57,589 bases of DNA from Hypsibius dujardini (GCA_001579985.1 LRSR01009520.1:1-57589), one strand, 5' to 3'; shown: positions 1 through 11,291, numbered from the stretch's first letter. The notes: generated by a model not told the origin, from the sequence alone. Program-made: numbers and translations.

Positions 1-120
1 AAATATATCTTGCAGTCTAATGCACTAGTTTCAGTTTGGCTTAGTATGTTTTTCTAAACCATAGATTTTGAAATTTTTGTCTTGATAAAACCGTGTCACT
101 GGTACGTTTTTATATTCTTA

Positions 121-621
121 GGTTTGGTACTCGGTATGGTTCAAGTCTGTTATACCCAAGCTTATGGCGCATCAAGCAATCCACTAACCGGAGAAGGTAA
201 CTTCATATTTTGCCAGAGAGCATTTTGCTTTTCACTGTTGTTAAGAGTTATTAAGATAAATGGTCACTGGGCGTTTTTAATCATGCAGACCTGTTCAAGA
301 GCTTGCTCGCTGCCTTTGCCCAATCCGTCATCGACATTCGCACCTCCGTGGCGGCGAACCAGAACGTCACACTGCAGTGCCCACTAGACAGTGCAAGGTG
401 TACCGCGGACAACAGCACCGGCTTCTTCCTCAGTATCATCCTCAGCGTCGATCGGGACTTCCAAGTGGTCAGCGAAATTCTCCAGGGCAGTGTGCATACC
501 GACACTGGAGCTAAATGCCTGGATGTGATCGCAATCATCGCGCAGAATATGAATGATTCCATTGAACATGAGAATGACGCCATTTTAGGAGCGGCAACCG
601 GACTACCTTTACAGGGCGAGC
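121..621 (+). CDS. Partial secreted protein of unknown family (5' end outside window)
   Basis: At least two exons are visible: about 121-196 and 289-621. The first follows a plausible acceptor (TATTCTTAG) and encodes a hydrophobic stretch (GLVLGMVQVCYTQAYG) that looks like the end of a signal peptide. The donor AAG|GTAACT and acceptor CATGCAG give an in-frame join (GED-LFKSLLAAFAQ). Exon 2 encodes about 110 residues with N-glycosylation sequons (NVT, NST, NDS) and Cys at CPLDSARC and AKC, and ends at a good donor, GC|GTAAGT (622). The initiator Met must lie upstream of the window or in an unseen exon. The exon after 621 was not found; an AG near 688 has no pyrimidine tract. No family was recognised. 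The inference is a lineage-restricted extracellular protein. Confidence 0.45.
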
Positions 622-689
622 GTAAGTTGCTTTGGACAATAGAAATCGGTAAAGCGAATATTGTTTAGATGAAGCCTATTTTAAGCAGA

Positions 690-2160
690 GGTGGGCCCTC
701 CTGAAAAACACGCCTCCCTCTCTACTAAACTCCTCGTGCCTCAACGGTATCACCTCTCCCTTACCCCTTCAGGAGGTGTGGGGGGTAGTAGTGTATTGTT
801 TTTAGGCGGCGGGAAGGGTGAGGGTACTGACTGGAAACTTAGGGGCGAAATCTTGTTAGGGGTCCAAATACGAGGTCGGGGCAGGGGCCTCTTGACCCCT
901 ATTATAAAATTCTCTGAAGGGGCTGAAGCGCCGTCAGCCCTAATGTTTTAACGCCACGGGGGGGGGGGGCTGAAAAGAAGGCTCTTTTAGGAGGGAGATT
1001 TTTCCCTTCACCTCCCTGCATCTCTCTAAGCCAGAACAGCCCACCCTCCTTCCTTCTAGGTGGAGTGTACGGATGGAAAAAAGGGCCCTCTTTTGAGGAG
1101 GTTCTCACTTCTGTTGTTGAACGATTCAAAAACTAAAAATTGCAGGCCACATACTGAAAAAATATTACAAAACTAGCGACAGTTTGGTGGTGAGAAAGAG
1201 TATTTGATCGGTCGACGGAGCGACGGAAAGTTTGTCTGAATTGAAGACGGTTTGACCGAGATGTGGAGGCTGATGGAATGACCGAAACATAGAGAAAGGG
1301 TCCAACGGAGTTACACTGAAAGTTTGAAAAAGTGATTAACGGTTGGATGGAGGGTTAGTGGCAATCTACCGAAGATCCGGAGGTGTCAGGGAATGCTTGA
1401 AAACTTTTTTATGGGTTAGACGGAGTGTTAATGGGCGAAATAATAAAAAATCCGACGGATTTACAGCAGGCTTGGGAAACATTGTCAGCGGCTGGGTAGG
1501 GGGTTGATGAATAACTATTCCTGGGCAGTGTACTGTTTCAAGAGCGGCTTTAGTTTCACTGCATGGTGGGCGGTTGGGCATAGGTTTGGGAACTGCCGAC
1601 CGATAAGGTGAACCCTCCCTCCCCCAAAGAGTGGCGGAAGGTTACCAGACAGCCTATAGGACCAGTGGACTGTCCGAATGAGAATTGCGAGGTTCGATCG
1701 CAAGGTAGACCGTAGGTCGACAGTTCAATCTGACGGTTTTCTAATCTTCTTCCCCGGGTGTACCTTCAAGTACCAATCTTCCTGAAAGTGCATACCCTGA
1801 GACGGCAATTTACCACAAACCACCATTCGCACGATTTTTTTGCCACTTGCGCGAGCGGTTCGTCACCTGTAATAACCTTCATCACTGGCCGATCCTTCGA
1901 CTGTCTGCGCAACCGTTCTAGTCACTTGGTCTAACCGTGGCAATTTGGTTGGTCTGTTCACTCTAAAGACTAGACGTCCCTCAACTTCCGCATTTCAGTC
2001 TAACCTCTTCTCATGCGGTCAGAGACTGCTTTTTGTTGTCTTCTTCCCGCCATTTTTGCCATTTGGGTAGCTTAAATACTTTGTTGGTGTACATCATCCT
2101 TTTCGGCAAGTTATGCAAGGAAACTCGTGCATAAAATAGTTAGAAACGTCCATCCTTTTT
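690..2160. other. No gene seen; G-rich then purine/pyrimidine-biased DNA
   Basis: No exon chain or recognisable protein was found here. 690-1080 is rich in G runs, including a run of about ten G near 957-967. About 1195-1730 is purine-rich on the plus strand with recurring short words such as GACGGA and GACCGA. About 1735-2060 is pyrimidine-rich. This may be a decayed satellite or a diverged inverted duplication, but no clean unit could be defined by eye. Confidence 0.3.
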
Positions 2161-2162
2161 AG

Positions 2163-2535
2163 AATTATACCAGCAGCAACTGCAGAACCTTGGGAAAACG
2201 TTCAACAGCGTCTTGAAGGCGGGTCGCGCGAATAGGAGCACGCCAAATCCCGGAAAATGGTTGAGCATCGTTCTCGGTTGGACGCAGGACTACGATGACA
2301 TTCAAGACGTTACTCGTAACAAGGACGTTAGCTCCAGATGCCAAGCTGTTGCACTGCATGTTTCACAGGATAGCAATCTCTTTTTGGAAGCTCTCAGTTA
2401 AGCTTATTGGTTCTCATTGGTCGTTTAGTTTGGACAGCGTACTATGTTATCAAGTGGGAAGTCATAACATTTGTTGCCATCTCTTTCGACGTGATAATTT
2501 GCACTGTAAAAATACTGTTCAAGAATGAGCTTTAG
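2163..2535 (+). pseudogene. C-terminal fragment of a multi-pass membrane receptor, frameshifted
   Basis: A strong acceptor (CATCCTTTTTAG) precedes an open frame beginning LYQQQLQNLGKTFNSVLKAG and running to a stop at 2399-2401. A second frame, from about 2374 to a TAG at 2533-2535, encodes LIGRLVWTAYYVIKWEVI followed by more hydrophobic residues and the end KILFKNEL, which looks like a last transmembrane helix with a short cytoplasmic tail. The two frames abut with no room for an intron, so a single-base indel near 2400 is inferred. The last helix loosely resembles the TM7 end of arthropod gustatory-type receptors, but this is weak. Upstream exons were not identified. Confidence 0.3.
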
Positions 2536-4058
2536 CATTTTTAAGCATTCATATTAAAATATATATTGGTATCAGCCAAAAATTAGTTGAATGCAAATAG
2601 GGGCTCTCGAGATCGCTTTATTGCAGGTAGCCCGGAAGTCGTGCGGTATATTTAAATGGTCCATATAGCGTCGCCCCTGATATCCAATTTCTTTTCCTGA
2701 TGCCAATCGATTGTAGAATACACTTGCGATCAGACGGTGTACCGGGTGCGGGAAAGCTTTTGGCACTGGCCTTCGCAAGCCTTCGCCTGAATTGTGTGTG
2801 TGCTATCGATAAAATATTTTTTGCCCTGGAAAGCCCACTTTAATGGCTATCCGAATCACTTTTAAAATTGAGATTCAGATTGTTGGATCAGAAGTTGTTT
2901 CGGAAAACCCAAGGACTAACATTGTTATAATTTGTCCCATGGACCGTATTTCAGATCTCCCTCAACTTTAAAGCGAATCTGAAAAACCAAAACGGAAAAC
3001 CATAGATCTAAGTCAGTGTACTGTACAAGAAAAAAATCAGAAATATTCAATCAATCGTGCACCACTAAACTGAGGGAGACCTTTTTAAAAAAACGTAAAC
3101 ATTTTCAGACAAGTGGTCTGAGTGGTGTACGGGTTTGGGTCCACGCTAATAACTTTCTCATTTGTTATGCGATTGGAATAATTTCAATCACATTAAAGAG
3201 CCCAATTATTGCACCCCCTTTTTTACTAAAAACAGTGTTTTTCGTTGCATTTTAGGTCTCCAGTTTTGATCTAAAGTAAGAGATGCAAGATTTAAAAAAT
3301 TGGCTGCGACGTTTTCTTTTTTTTCAAAACCAAAGTTGCCGCAAATTGATTTTTTTCTTTTTGCATGGGATAGCCCCATCAAATTACTACAACATACGTG
3401 TTGTAACTTTTTGTTGCTCACGCTCTGCTTCGAGAAATGCGAACCAGTTTTGATCTGGGTCAGCGAACTTGGCAAAATCTGCCATTAACCAGGCCACTCC
3501 TAATTTTTAGGTGCTGCCACAAACCAATGCATAACACCTGTCCTGCTCCTGCCCCAACGTCGAACCGAGCAAATGTTTCACAGACCTATAGGTCTTCTTT
3601 CGAAATAAAACATAAAATTTTTTTTATCAGTTCATATAGGGTTACATTCAATGATTTTAGTGTAGTGCCAAAAGTTCTCCCGCACCCGGTACTACAAACT
3701 TCTAATTGGGCTCGTTTTCTAAAATCGGCAGTTTTACAGTTAAAATAAAAAATCTAGTATTTTGCGGTGTTTACTGCTAAACTTCCCATTTTTCGCGACC
3801 GAATCGGACAGATTCGGAGAGCAAGAATATTTGTTGAAATCACTGTATTCTAACTTCTATTTTAGAAAAACTACTTCAACCGGAGTACGTAATCCCGTTT
3901 TCGTCCCTTGCGAGTTTTATCACCAATAAAATAGGCCTTAAAATACGTAAGGCCGCTGAACTGAATATGACCAGCTTTCCAGAAAAAAAAATAAAAAGAA
4001 CTCTTATTGTGAGGGCGATTTACGAGGATCCGTTGCGGATTAACTAGTCGACTCTAAA
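2536..4058. other. Intergenic, no gene seen
   Basis: AT-rich sequence with only short scattered open frames. It contains one arm of the inverted repeat noted at 3661-3697 and a short palindrome around 3390-3410 (CAACATACGTGTTG). No exon chain was found. Confidence 0.3.
2731..3697. repeat. Inverted dispersed repeat pair (2731-2768 and 3661-3697)
   Basis: The reverse complement of 2731-2768 reads AGTGCCAAAAGCTTTCCCGC then ACCCGGTAC; positions 3664-3693 read AGTGCCAAAAGTTCTCCCGC then ACCCGGTAC. Both copies also translate to similar peptides (VPKAFPHPV on minus, VPKVLPHPV on plus), so the pair could come from a mobile element or from duplicated exon fragments. The copies are about 0.9 kb apart in opposite orientation. 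Confidence 0.45.
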
Positions 4059-6154
4059 TCATCGAGCACAGGGTCGTCGCCAAGCCCCCTCCGAGCGGCT
4101 CACTGCAGCGCTCATGTGACCCGAAAGACCATCCTGCCGGTGGTAGGCTTGCACGAAAACCGCTCGATAATGTGGGAACAGACATAAATATATCAACGGC
4201 GAATAGCAGTGCTGCCCCAAGGAGAGAAATGCGAAAGCTCGCACTGTCAATGACGCAGTGGAAATCTCCAACCATGCAAAGGTCAAGGCGGGACAGTTAA
4301 TGAGCAGGGTGATGATAACGACCGCCATACTGGCCAGCATCGTGTGCCAAACGATGTGAAATGCTCGTCGACTTCGAATACCTCGACGAGAACGAATACC
4401 TGTGGTATCCAAGGTATGGGAGCGCCGCTGTAATTCCTGGAGGGCCACGGAAGCCGACACGGCCCTGCCACGCCACTGTCGAAGCTTCAGCGCGCTGCCG
4501 ATGATAAGGATACGAAGTTGGCTGAGAAAAAGAAAGGGCAAAACAATCGGGCCTCTAGCCAAAGCCCACACCGGATAGACAGTATCTTGCGGAGCGAAGA
4601 TTTTTCGGTAGCTGCAGGGGGCGATGTATAAATCGCTCCAGTACCTAACGATGATTGGAAAAAAATTTAGTCATCTAATTAGGTTTTTACTAAGGTTTAA
4701 CAATCAACAATCGGTTTCTAATAATGAGTAGTTTAACGTTAGAAGCCGAAACTGTTAGTTTATTGTGCCTACCAGAGGGCTCGTTTAGGGTCCCTACAAG
4801 TCGGAATGAGGATCCCTGAGAAGTGGGCCAGGGGCGGGCAAAGGGCAGAAAGCGGTTTTTCAAAATACAATCGAAAATTCGATCTATCGTTCCTGAATGT
4901 TCGAAAATTAATGGGGGTCTTGGGTGTGATGTCCCAGGGCCCCTGGAGATGTGAAAAACACTTATCGAAACCTCAATGTTTGCATCAGATGTCAATGGTT
5001 TTATGGTCAAAGTCCAACAACAATGTACAACAGGCGTAAAGTTAGGGGTCATTAACGTATTACGTAATCAAAAAATGGCCTTTTTCGATCACTCACCTAC
5101 CCAGATAATCAAAATTGTACTGCAGGGCGGGGTCTATTTTACTGGTGAGTAATCAAGAGTCCAGACCACCCCCTACCCTCCTTTGATTACGTAATATGTT
5201 AATTGCCCCTTATAGATATTGGAGAAGGGAATCAGCTGCTTAAAAAAGAAATTAAAATTGTTTGAAACACCAGAGAAATAATGTAAATTAAACCCAAAAT
5301 CCCTTTTATTTATCAAATGATGGGCAACGATTTACCGAAGTTTGGGTTGTAATTTGAAAAAACGCGTTTTGAAATGCCGATAGGTTGACCCCCTGGCCCG
5401 TATCACCGAGATCTTGGTTTCCACCTATGTAAAGGTTCTAAGCGAGTTTGTAGTTCCAAGTAATCATACGTCGTCGACTGATTTCGTACCTTTTTTTATT
5501 TTACTGAAATTTTTCGTGACTAAACATTTCAGTCCAGTTTTTTTTCTCAGAAATCTAAAAAATAAAACTGATAATTCAGTTACTAGGAATTTTCGCTTAG
5601 ATTTAATTTAGTTTGTTAGTTAGCCTAGTCTTGTCGTCCCTAACTTACCGAATTATTCCGGCGGAAACAACCATAACCGAGCCTACCCAAATGGGTCCGA
5701 GTATGACGAATAGGACTTTGTTCCGCGATACGAGGGATCGATATTTCGCAGGGTACTCTACCGACAGCCACCGGTCAATGCTAATACAAAAAATGGCAAA
5801 AAAGGCGGAACTGTTGGCTAGTAGTATTAGGAGGAAGCCTAGAATCTTTGTCAGCCAGGTGACCAGCGGGGTGAGATTCTGGTAACGGAGAAAATTTCCG
5901 GAGAGCAGTGAGATGCCGGCCAGGAGCGAACTGATGGCGAGGGAAATGTGAAAAGATATGTAGTGGTCTTTGTTGCGGTAGAATTTAAATACGATCAGGT
6001 TAGTCAGTTGAGCGATGATTGTAAGAACGCCAAGGAGGAAGCCCGGAAGCTGGGTGGCTAACTTTTCGTCCCAGGTCACCGTGCAATTGGTGGAGCTGTT
6101 TATGGAGATTATAAGTTGACTCTGGACAAATACATTGACGATTGATGCATTCAT
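4059..6154 (-). CDS. Class A (rhodopsin-like) G-protein-coupled receptor, two exons
   Basis: Exon 1 is 6154-5649 and exon 2 is 4644-4059, both on the minus strand. The donor is TCG|GTAAGT and the acceptor CATCGTTAG; the join restores codon CGG in the stretch GIIRYWSDLYIAPC. The protein is about 364 residues. Exon 1 starts at an ATG with an N-glycosylated N-terminus (NSS, NCT) and carries TM1-TM4; TM3 ends in the DRY-type motif SIDRWLSVEYP. Exon 2 carries extracellular loop 2 with a Cys, TM5, a basic third intracellular loop, TM6 (LASMAVVIITLLINCPAL) and TM7 with YSPLIYLCLFPHY in place of NPxxY. The 1 kb intron holds a MITE at 5045-5209. The ligand cannot be told from sequence; a peptide or amine receptor of a lineage-expanded group is inferred. 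Confidence 0.8.
5045..5209. mobile_element. MITE family A, copy 1 (about 165 bp)
   Basis: The ends are inverted: the left end reads GGGGTCATTAACGTATTACG and the reverse complement of the right end reads GGGGCAATTAACATATTACG, about 28 bp of terminal inverted repeat. TTA flanks both sides, a possible TA/TTA target duplication. A second copy of the same length lies at 17315-17480 at roughly 90 percent identity by eye. There is no coding capacity. It sits in the intron of the GPCR gene at 4059-6154. Confidence 0.75.
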
Positions 6155-6336
6155 TTTATGAGGGGTGAAGTTAGTTTCTTTTTTGCAAGTCCTTCGTCAC
6201 AGCATCAAATTTCACATCCGGAATCAATGGAACACATTTTTCCAAGACTTAGAAGCTGATGGAGATCACTCACGTCAAGCAGGGGGGGGGGAATATGGAT
6301 CATGGATCCATGTGTCGTCGTAATCAATGGTAATTC

Positions 6337-6613
6337 TAAACAATATGCACCATGACACAGAGTCCTTTTCCGAAGAGGACGACACGAAGATACGACGTCC
6401 AACTGATTGTGAGATTGTGCGTGAGTCACACCAACGGCTTACCAATTCACGAGCAAATGGTCATTTTCTCGTGAAGTTGTGTGCAACATCAAACGAACAC
6501 ACATTATACTAAGTGTCATCTTTAATCTGTTCGCTTTTTGTTCCGCAATCGAGCGCTTCGTGCCTGCCTGTCGATGCGTTGAGGAAAAGAGTTTATTTCA
6601 TGGCGCATATTGC
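6337..6613. repeat. Imperfect inverted repeat (about 6337-6390 and 6560-6613)
   Basis: The plus strand near 6585-6613 reads GAAAAGAGTTTATTTCATGG then CGCATATTGCTTA. The reverse complement near 6345-6375 reads GAAAAGGACTCTGTGTCATG then GTGCATATTGTTTA. Both arms encode a similar peptide (HGAYCL), so they may be duplicated exon fragments or arms of an old element. No target duplication was identified. Confidence 0.35.
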
Positions 6614-7176
6614 TTATTTAATCCCTGTATACCCCGTCCAAGTGAGCTATCACGCATACAGCTGGGGCTGCTTAGTATTATAATCCTCTTTGGCAATAGA
6701 TTATAAAAGACTTGCTGCATGGCCTGCTCGTTTGTGTTGCGTCAGCAGGCCAGCGGGGATCCGTCCAGTGTATTAGTACATTCTGTAAAACTTGAATTAA
6801 TGGTTTGATTCAATTTAATCCTAGGATGCACCCACCTTCTACAAATTCTTTTTGCATTTTTCATCCTTTTTTGTCACGGAAAAACAACGAAGATATGAAA
6901 GATGAACACCGGTAATGAGTGGGTGCAGACAATAAAAGGTCAACCAGATTAACAGATTATCAAATCTGCACCAAGTATATGGTAAGTAAATAGAACATGC
7001 CCGTCAGGGATTTGTCTGACCTTAATTTCTTCTTGTATTTATATATACTCCGCGTTATATTATTGCACATAAGGCAGCGCCGAGCAGCGCTAATCCTAAA
7101 TAAAAAATAATCCGCTGTTTATTCCTTCAGCTGCAAATTAATATGCATTAGCATAAGTCATCAAAAATATAGTGTA

Positions 7177-7379
7177 CTGTACTGCCACGATTTTAAGGGT
7201 GGGTTAGCCCCGCCCACCCCTGATAGACTGTACGTGACGTGACGGATTCACTTGCGCTCATCAACGGCCGACTTCAGCCCGCCAAAAGCGCAGTGAAACC
7301 AGTGAGCATAAGTTGGACGGGGGGTCGGTAATTTATTTGTAGGGCAAAAAAACCCGCCCTAAAAATCGTGGCAGTACAG
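7177..7379. mobile_element. Tc1/mariner-type MITE (203 bp, TA target duplication)
   Basis: The left end reads CTGTACTGCCACGATTTTAA then GGGTGGGTT; the reverse complement of the right end reads CTGTACTGCCACGATTTTTA then GGGCGGGTT, so the terminal inverted repeat is about 29 bp. A TA dinucleotide flanks each side (7175-7176 and 7380-7381), which is the target preference of the Tc1/mariner superfamily. The interior has no transposase reading frame, so the element is non-autonomous. Confidence 0.8.
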
Positions 7380-7767
7380 TAGTTGGTAATCAGAGTAATA
7401 TGAATAGGATATTTTTTGAGCTTTCAAGTGGAATTAGTTTTAAAACTGGCACCGTAGTCTATGGTCAAAACTTAAAACAAATGCGCCCAAAACACGTCTT
7501 GTATCACCGACGGCTACAAACGTTTGCTACTTTTTGTCGACAAAACAAATAAATCTTTTCAAAAATGTCAAAAAACACGCTAAAAATAGGGAAAAGACGG
7601 TTTGGAAAAGACGATTGTTAGTTACATTTGATATTTCGAAAAAGTCGCTAAAGACAGGTTTTAACCAAATATGTGTCATACTTGTGTACGTGGTACAGTC
7701 AGTCCATCGGTAGACCTATCCTGTACAGAGCGACATTGGCGAAACGTTGAGTTTAGTTAGACCTCAT

Positions 7768-8975
7768 AGGTACTACCAAGGGATCGCTCGACTTACAGGG
7801 AGGTAAGCACACAATACGAGGTGGAAGTAGTGGACGGGATCACCCAGTTGCTCAGGCTTGAAGTGATTGGGAAAACAGTGTGTCATTCAACTTCACACGG
7901 TCGTATCTTACCTAATTCGTGATCTATTTCAAACAGCACGACAAAAACATTTGTCTAGAGTTAAGTGAAGAATTTTATGAAGTAAAGGAAGATCTAGTTG
8001 CCTGAGTGGCAACTAAATTTGATGGCAAAAAAGAAAGCGCTTTACTAAATGGAATCTGTCGCGTGATTGGAGTCTCCAATTGGAGTGTTGTCCTTACGTC
8101 GCCTGGAATCCACACTGGAAACTATAGATCTCCACGTGTATTCGTCATTCAATTCCATTGCATATTTGTGTAATTTGGGTAATGATAGTGGTATTTGCGC
8201 AATTGACCATTATGCTGTTTTTTCCGTTCTTTTTCGTTTTCGTTATTTTGTGTTCCCGTACCCCGAATCGACAATTCCCTGTGGACCGAACGTACAGTTT
8301 CCTGTCAACGTTCCACGGTCCTATACCCGAAATCTTGATTGTGATTGATTGATTGATTGATTGATGGTTGGATGGTTGGATGGATGGATGGATGGATTGA
8401 CGCAGCTGAGAGACCTAAATTCTGACGTGTTGGTTCTTGCTCCGAACATTTTTTCCCTTTCGTGATAATACTGTCTTCTATCGCGACAAATGCAAATATA
8501 AACACCGTTCATAAATGTAGTGTACTTCGGGAGTTCATGAGACTACGTACTGCAGGATCGGAGGCAGAAATGAATGACATGAATGAAAAATTGCAGAAAA
8601 AGTTCATCCTTCGTTTTGAGAGATTTGGCGCCAGGAATTGAGATGAATTCGCGAGTAAATTGTAAGCGAAAAATGGCGGGGAAAAATGGCGAAAAATGGT
8701 TTTGTAATTTTAAAAACTCGCGCATTACTTGGTCTAGCCACGCCTACGTAGGCTCTAAAAATAACTCGAATTTTTCTCTTCATGTTTTGTCAATTGGGTA
8801 AGGCACTCAGAGCACCCTTTGCGTAAGAAAACGAGTTCATCTCACAACTCCATTAATATGCACCGTAGAACCACATGTCAAATCGGCGAGAAAGCCCGTC
8901 CACTAAATTGATCACGTGCAAAAAAATGATCACGTGGTAACTTCCCTGTAAGTCGAGCGATCCCTTGGCACTACG
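7768..8975. repeat. Inverted duplication of a coding-compatible 40 bp block
   Basis: The block CCAAGGGATCGCTCGACTTA then CAGGGA occurs at about 7777-7803 on plus and, as reverse complement, at about 8944-8970. Both copies translate to PRDRSTYREV in the same register, with flanking differences that keep similar residues (VLPR and VVPR). Around the plus copy, the sequence CATAG|GTACTACC to GGGAG|GTAAGC resembles a 33 bp exon. Fragments of a duplicated gene, or arms of an element, are possible. Confidence 0.4.
8340..8400. repeat. GATT/GGAT microsatellite
   Basis: Tandem GATT units (about five copies) pass into GGTT and then GGAT units. The same GATTGATTGATT motif recurs in shorter form through the window (for example near 30411 and 56212), so this is a genome-wide simple repeat type rather than a locus-specific feature. 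Confidence 0.9.
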
Positions 8976-9761
8976 TATTCATACATATAGGTTACACGGG
9001 ACATGGTGCCACGTTTTCTCAAGAGTTTCCGTATCACCTTCAAGTGGCTGGTGACTTTCATCACTCTTCTAGACTGTCCGTCAATCAAACCTGGCTCACC
9101 ATATGAAACAATTAAAAGTTGCAATTTCCTGCAAATACGGACGCGTCGCGCGACTATCAAAGCTGTATGTAACGGATCAGTGGGACCAGTGCGCATGACG
9201 CTCTCCTATTAAAAAAAGCATATTTCCCAGCAGGAAGTCTCACTTACCGCACCATCAGACAAACCTTACATTAACGCGAGCAATTTCATTTTCATTGAAA
9301 TTAAATGACACATCACCCGACCAGCGGTCACTGTGCTTTGTCTGGCTGTGCGTTCATATATGTAAGGCGGTACACGGCCTTCCCACTACGCACGGCTTAT
9401 GTGTCAAAGACGCCGGGAATTCTTGTTAGACATTTTTTTACGATTTTCTCTTCATGTCAATATTTCATCATCATCAGTTGGATTGTGGGAATTTACTCGT
9501 ACAGCCACTGCTGAAGACCATGGGCGAGATGACACACTCGATGGAGCGAAAATGGTCGTGCGAGGTACCGCCGATTACCATCCCCACTGGGCTCCTTCTC
9601 CTCACTCCTTATGAAGTCTTAAGAACATCTCCCGGTTTTAATTATAAGCTTTTGTTAGGAGGACGGCCTAAAAAGGAGTGCAAAAACTGAAGTGTTCAAT
9701 CAAGAAAAACGTTTTAGGGTCTTGCGTTTTGTGATACCATCGGTGTTAATTTTAAGGAAAT

Positions 9762-10326
9762 CACTATAGTCCCACCCTTTTCCCACCCTTTTCACTATGG
9801 TCCCACCCTTTTAATTTTTTTAATTGAAATACAATAAAAAATTAATTTCAAGACGTTACCAGGATACTTAATTATTCATAAGATATGTCACTGATTGATG
9901 GAATGATTGATATGCAAGAGCCAAACAATTTTCAATAATAGTTTATTAGTACTCTGACTTTAGTATCGAGACAAAATGAGTGAGAGTGGCAGCTCCGTCG
10001 CAGATGACGGGGACCGCTCAGATGACAATGAAGGTATTTCCGACTTGGAACAGACAGGCTCGCAAGAAGCGGAGCAGCTTTACCAACCAAAGATATCGGC
10101 AGCGAAAGATCTCAAGAACCGGTATGCTTCATAAGCTGATTGTGAAACCGACTTTCTGTCATAATCTTGTAACCGCCAAAACAATCCTTATTTAGTCTCG
10201 TGGTGTTCGATTTTATCTGTAATAAATCAAGAACAGCTATCCGTTCCGTTATTCAACTTTATTTAAATTAAAAAACGAAAAGAGTGGGACTGTAATGAAA
10301 GGGTAGGAAAGGGTGGGACTATAGTG
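9762..10326. mobile_element. TIR transposon remnant (565 bp) with CACTA-like ends
   Basis: The left end reads CACTATAGTCCCACCCTTTT, with a further CACTATGGTCCCACCC about 32 bp inside. The reverse complement of the right end reads CACTATAGTCCCACCCTTTC with a matching internal repeat of GTCCCAC. The ends start with CACTA, but no clean 3 bp target duplication was seen, so the superfamily is open. An ATG at 9976 opens an acidic reading frame of about 48 codons (MSESGSSVADDGDRSDDNEG onward) that stops being open after a donor-like ACCG|GTATGC near 10122. It may be the N-terminal exon left from a transposase, as many DDE transposases have acidic N-termini. Confidence 0.6.
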
Positions 10327-11291
10327 GTACCCTAATTTTAATACTTTCCTTGGACTTTGGGGATTGGATTGTGAATGGAGAGGCAGCGTTACATCTTCAG
10401 CAGACGCGGATCATTTTAATGCTGACTTCTTTGGACAGTCAGTTTGGGTTGTAGCTGGGAATGGCGACGACGTTTCTTTTTATGGTCAAGGCGGACCTGT
10501 TTTTAGACCTGTTTCTCCGCATGTGAACCATAAAAAAATTCAACACTGCACTTAGTTGCATTTTTGCTAAAGGAAATATAGACAGACCGTATAAAAGTTG
10601 CACTGGCAATTAATTACATGCTGCTGCCTTTCCTAAATCATATGAAAAATTGTTTTCTCCTAATTTAGAGATAGATAACTTAGTGTTGACAAATTCTCAC
10701 TTGGCAGCAGTTCCATTTGATTTCCAATAAGGGGAAGAAAAGTCTAACCGGGAGGTTTCTATAAAATTCCCCATTTCATAGTTTTACAACTGAATGAGAA
10801 TGAGAATTCTTCAATACTGTAACAATTGATTGGTAAGCGTAATGGAAAAACATCTTCCGATGACGAGGAAGTCTCTCCCGCTTTTCAGAGACAATAACGT
10901 GATGTGCAAAGGAAGCTGCAAAGTTGGTCCGCAATCACCTGTAATTTAGTAATCAGAAACATCAAAGCCGCGTTTAATAAACGGCATGATTATGTGCAAT
11001 TACAAGAGTTATTGATAACGATAAGACATTAAGGGGAATTGCCTTCTGGTTTTGGACCAAACATTTCGCACGTTGCCGTAATTGGGTGTCTAAAGCTTTT
11101 GAATTCAGTTTCAAATATTATTTTATACGAAACTGTAATCAGATCGAAACTTTTGAGCATCGCCGAAAACTCTAAAAGCCCACATGACGTCATTAGTTCA
11201 GTCACATGGTTCTTTCTGTTCGATGATTCTTTCCAAAATTTGAAAAACGGCAAAATATTTCTGATTTCCTTGGTTCTGGCTTTTTGGGTAG
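10327..11291. other. Intergenic, no gene seen
   Basis: Only short open frames; no conserved protein was recognised and no inverted terminal repeats were found. Confidence 0.25.

Larger units (their letters stand above)
6614..9761. other. Gene-poor stretch with repeats
   Basis: No supported gene. The stretch holds a MITE (7177-7379), an inverted coding-compatible duplication (7768-7806 and 8936-8975) and a microsatellite (8340-8400). Short ATG-initiated frames at about 9004-9212 and 9454-9690 exist, but have no homologue recognised here and no splice context, so they are not called. Confidence 0.3.

Noticed and set aside
957-967. Poly-G runs (also near 6284, 18665, 23800, 24040) as assembly gaps or G-quadruplex sites
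   Set aside because: Single homopolymer runs without repeated G-tracts; they may be genuine or length-error prone, but carry no clear function.
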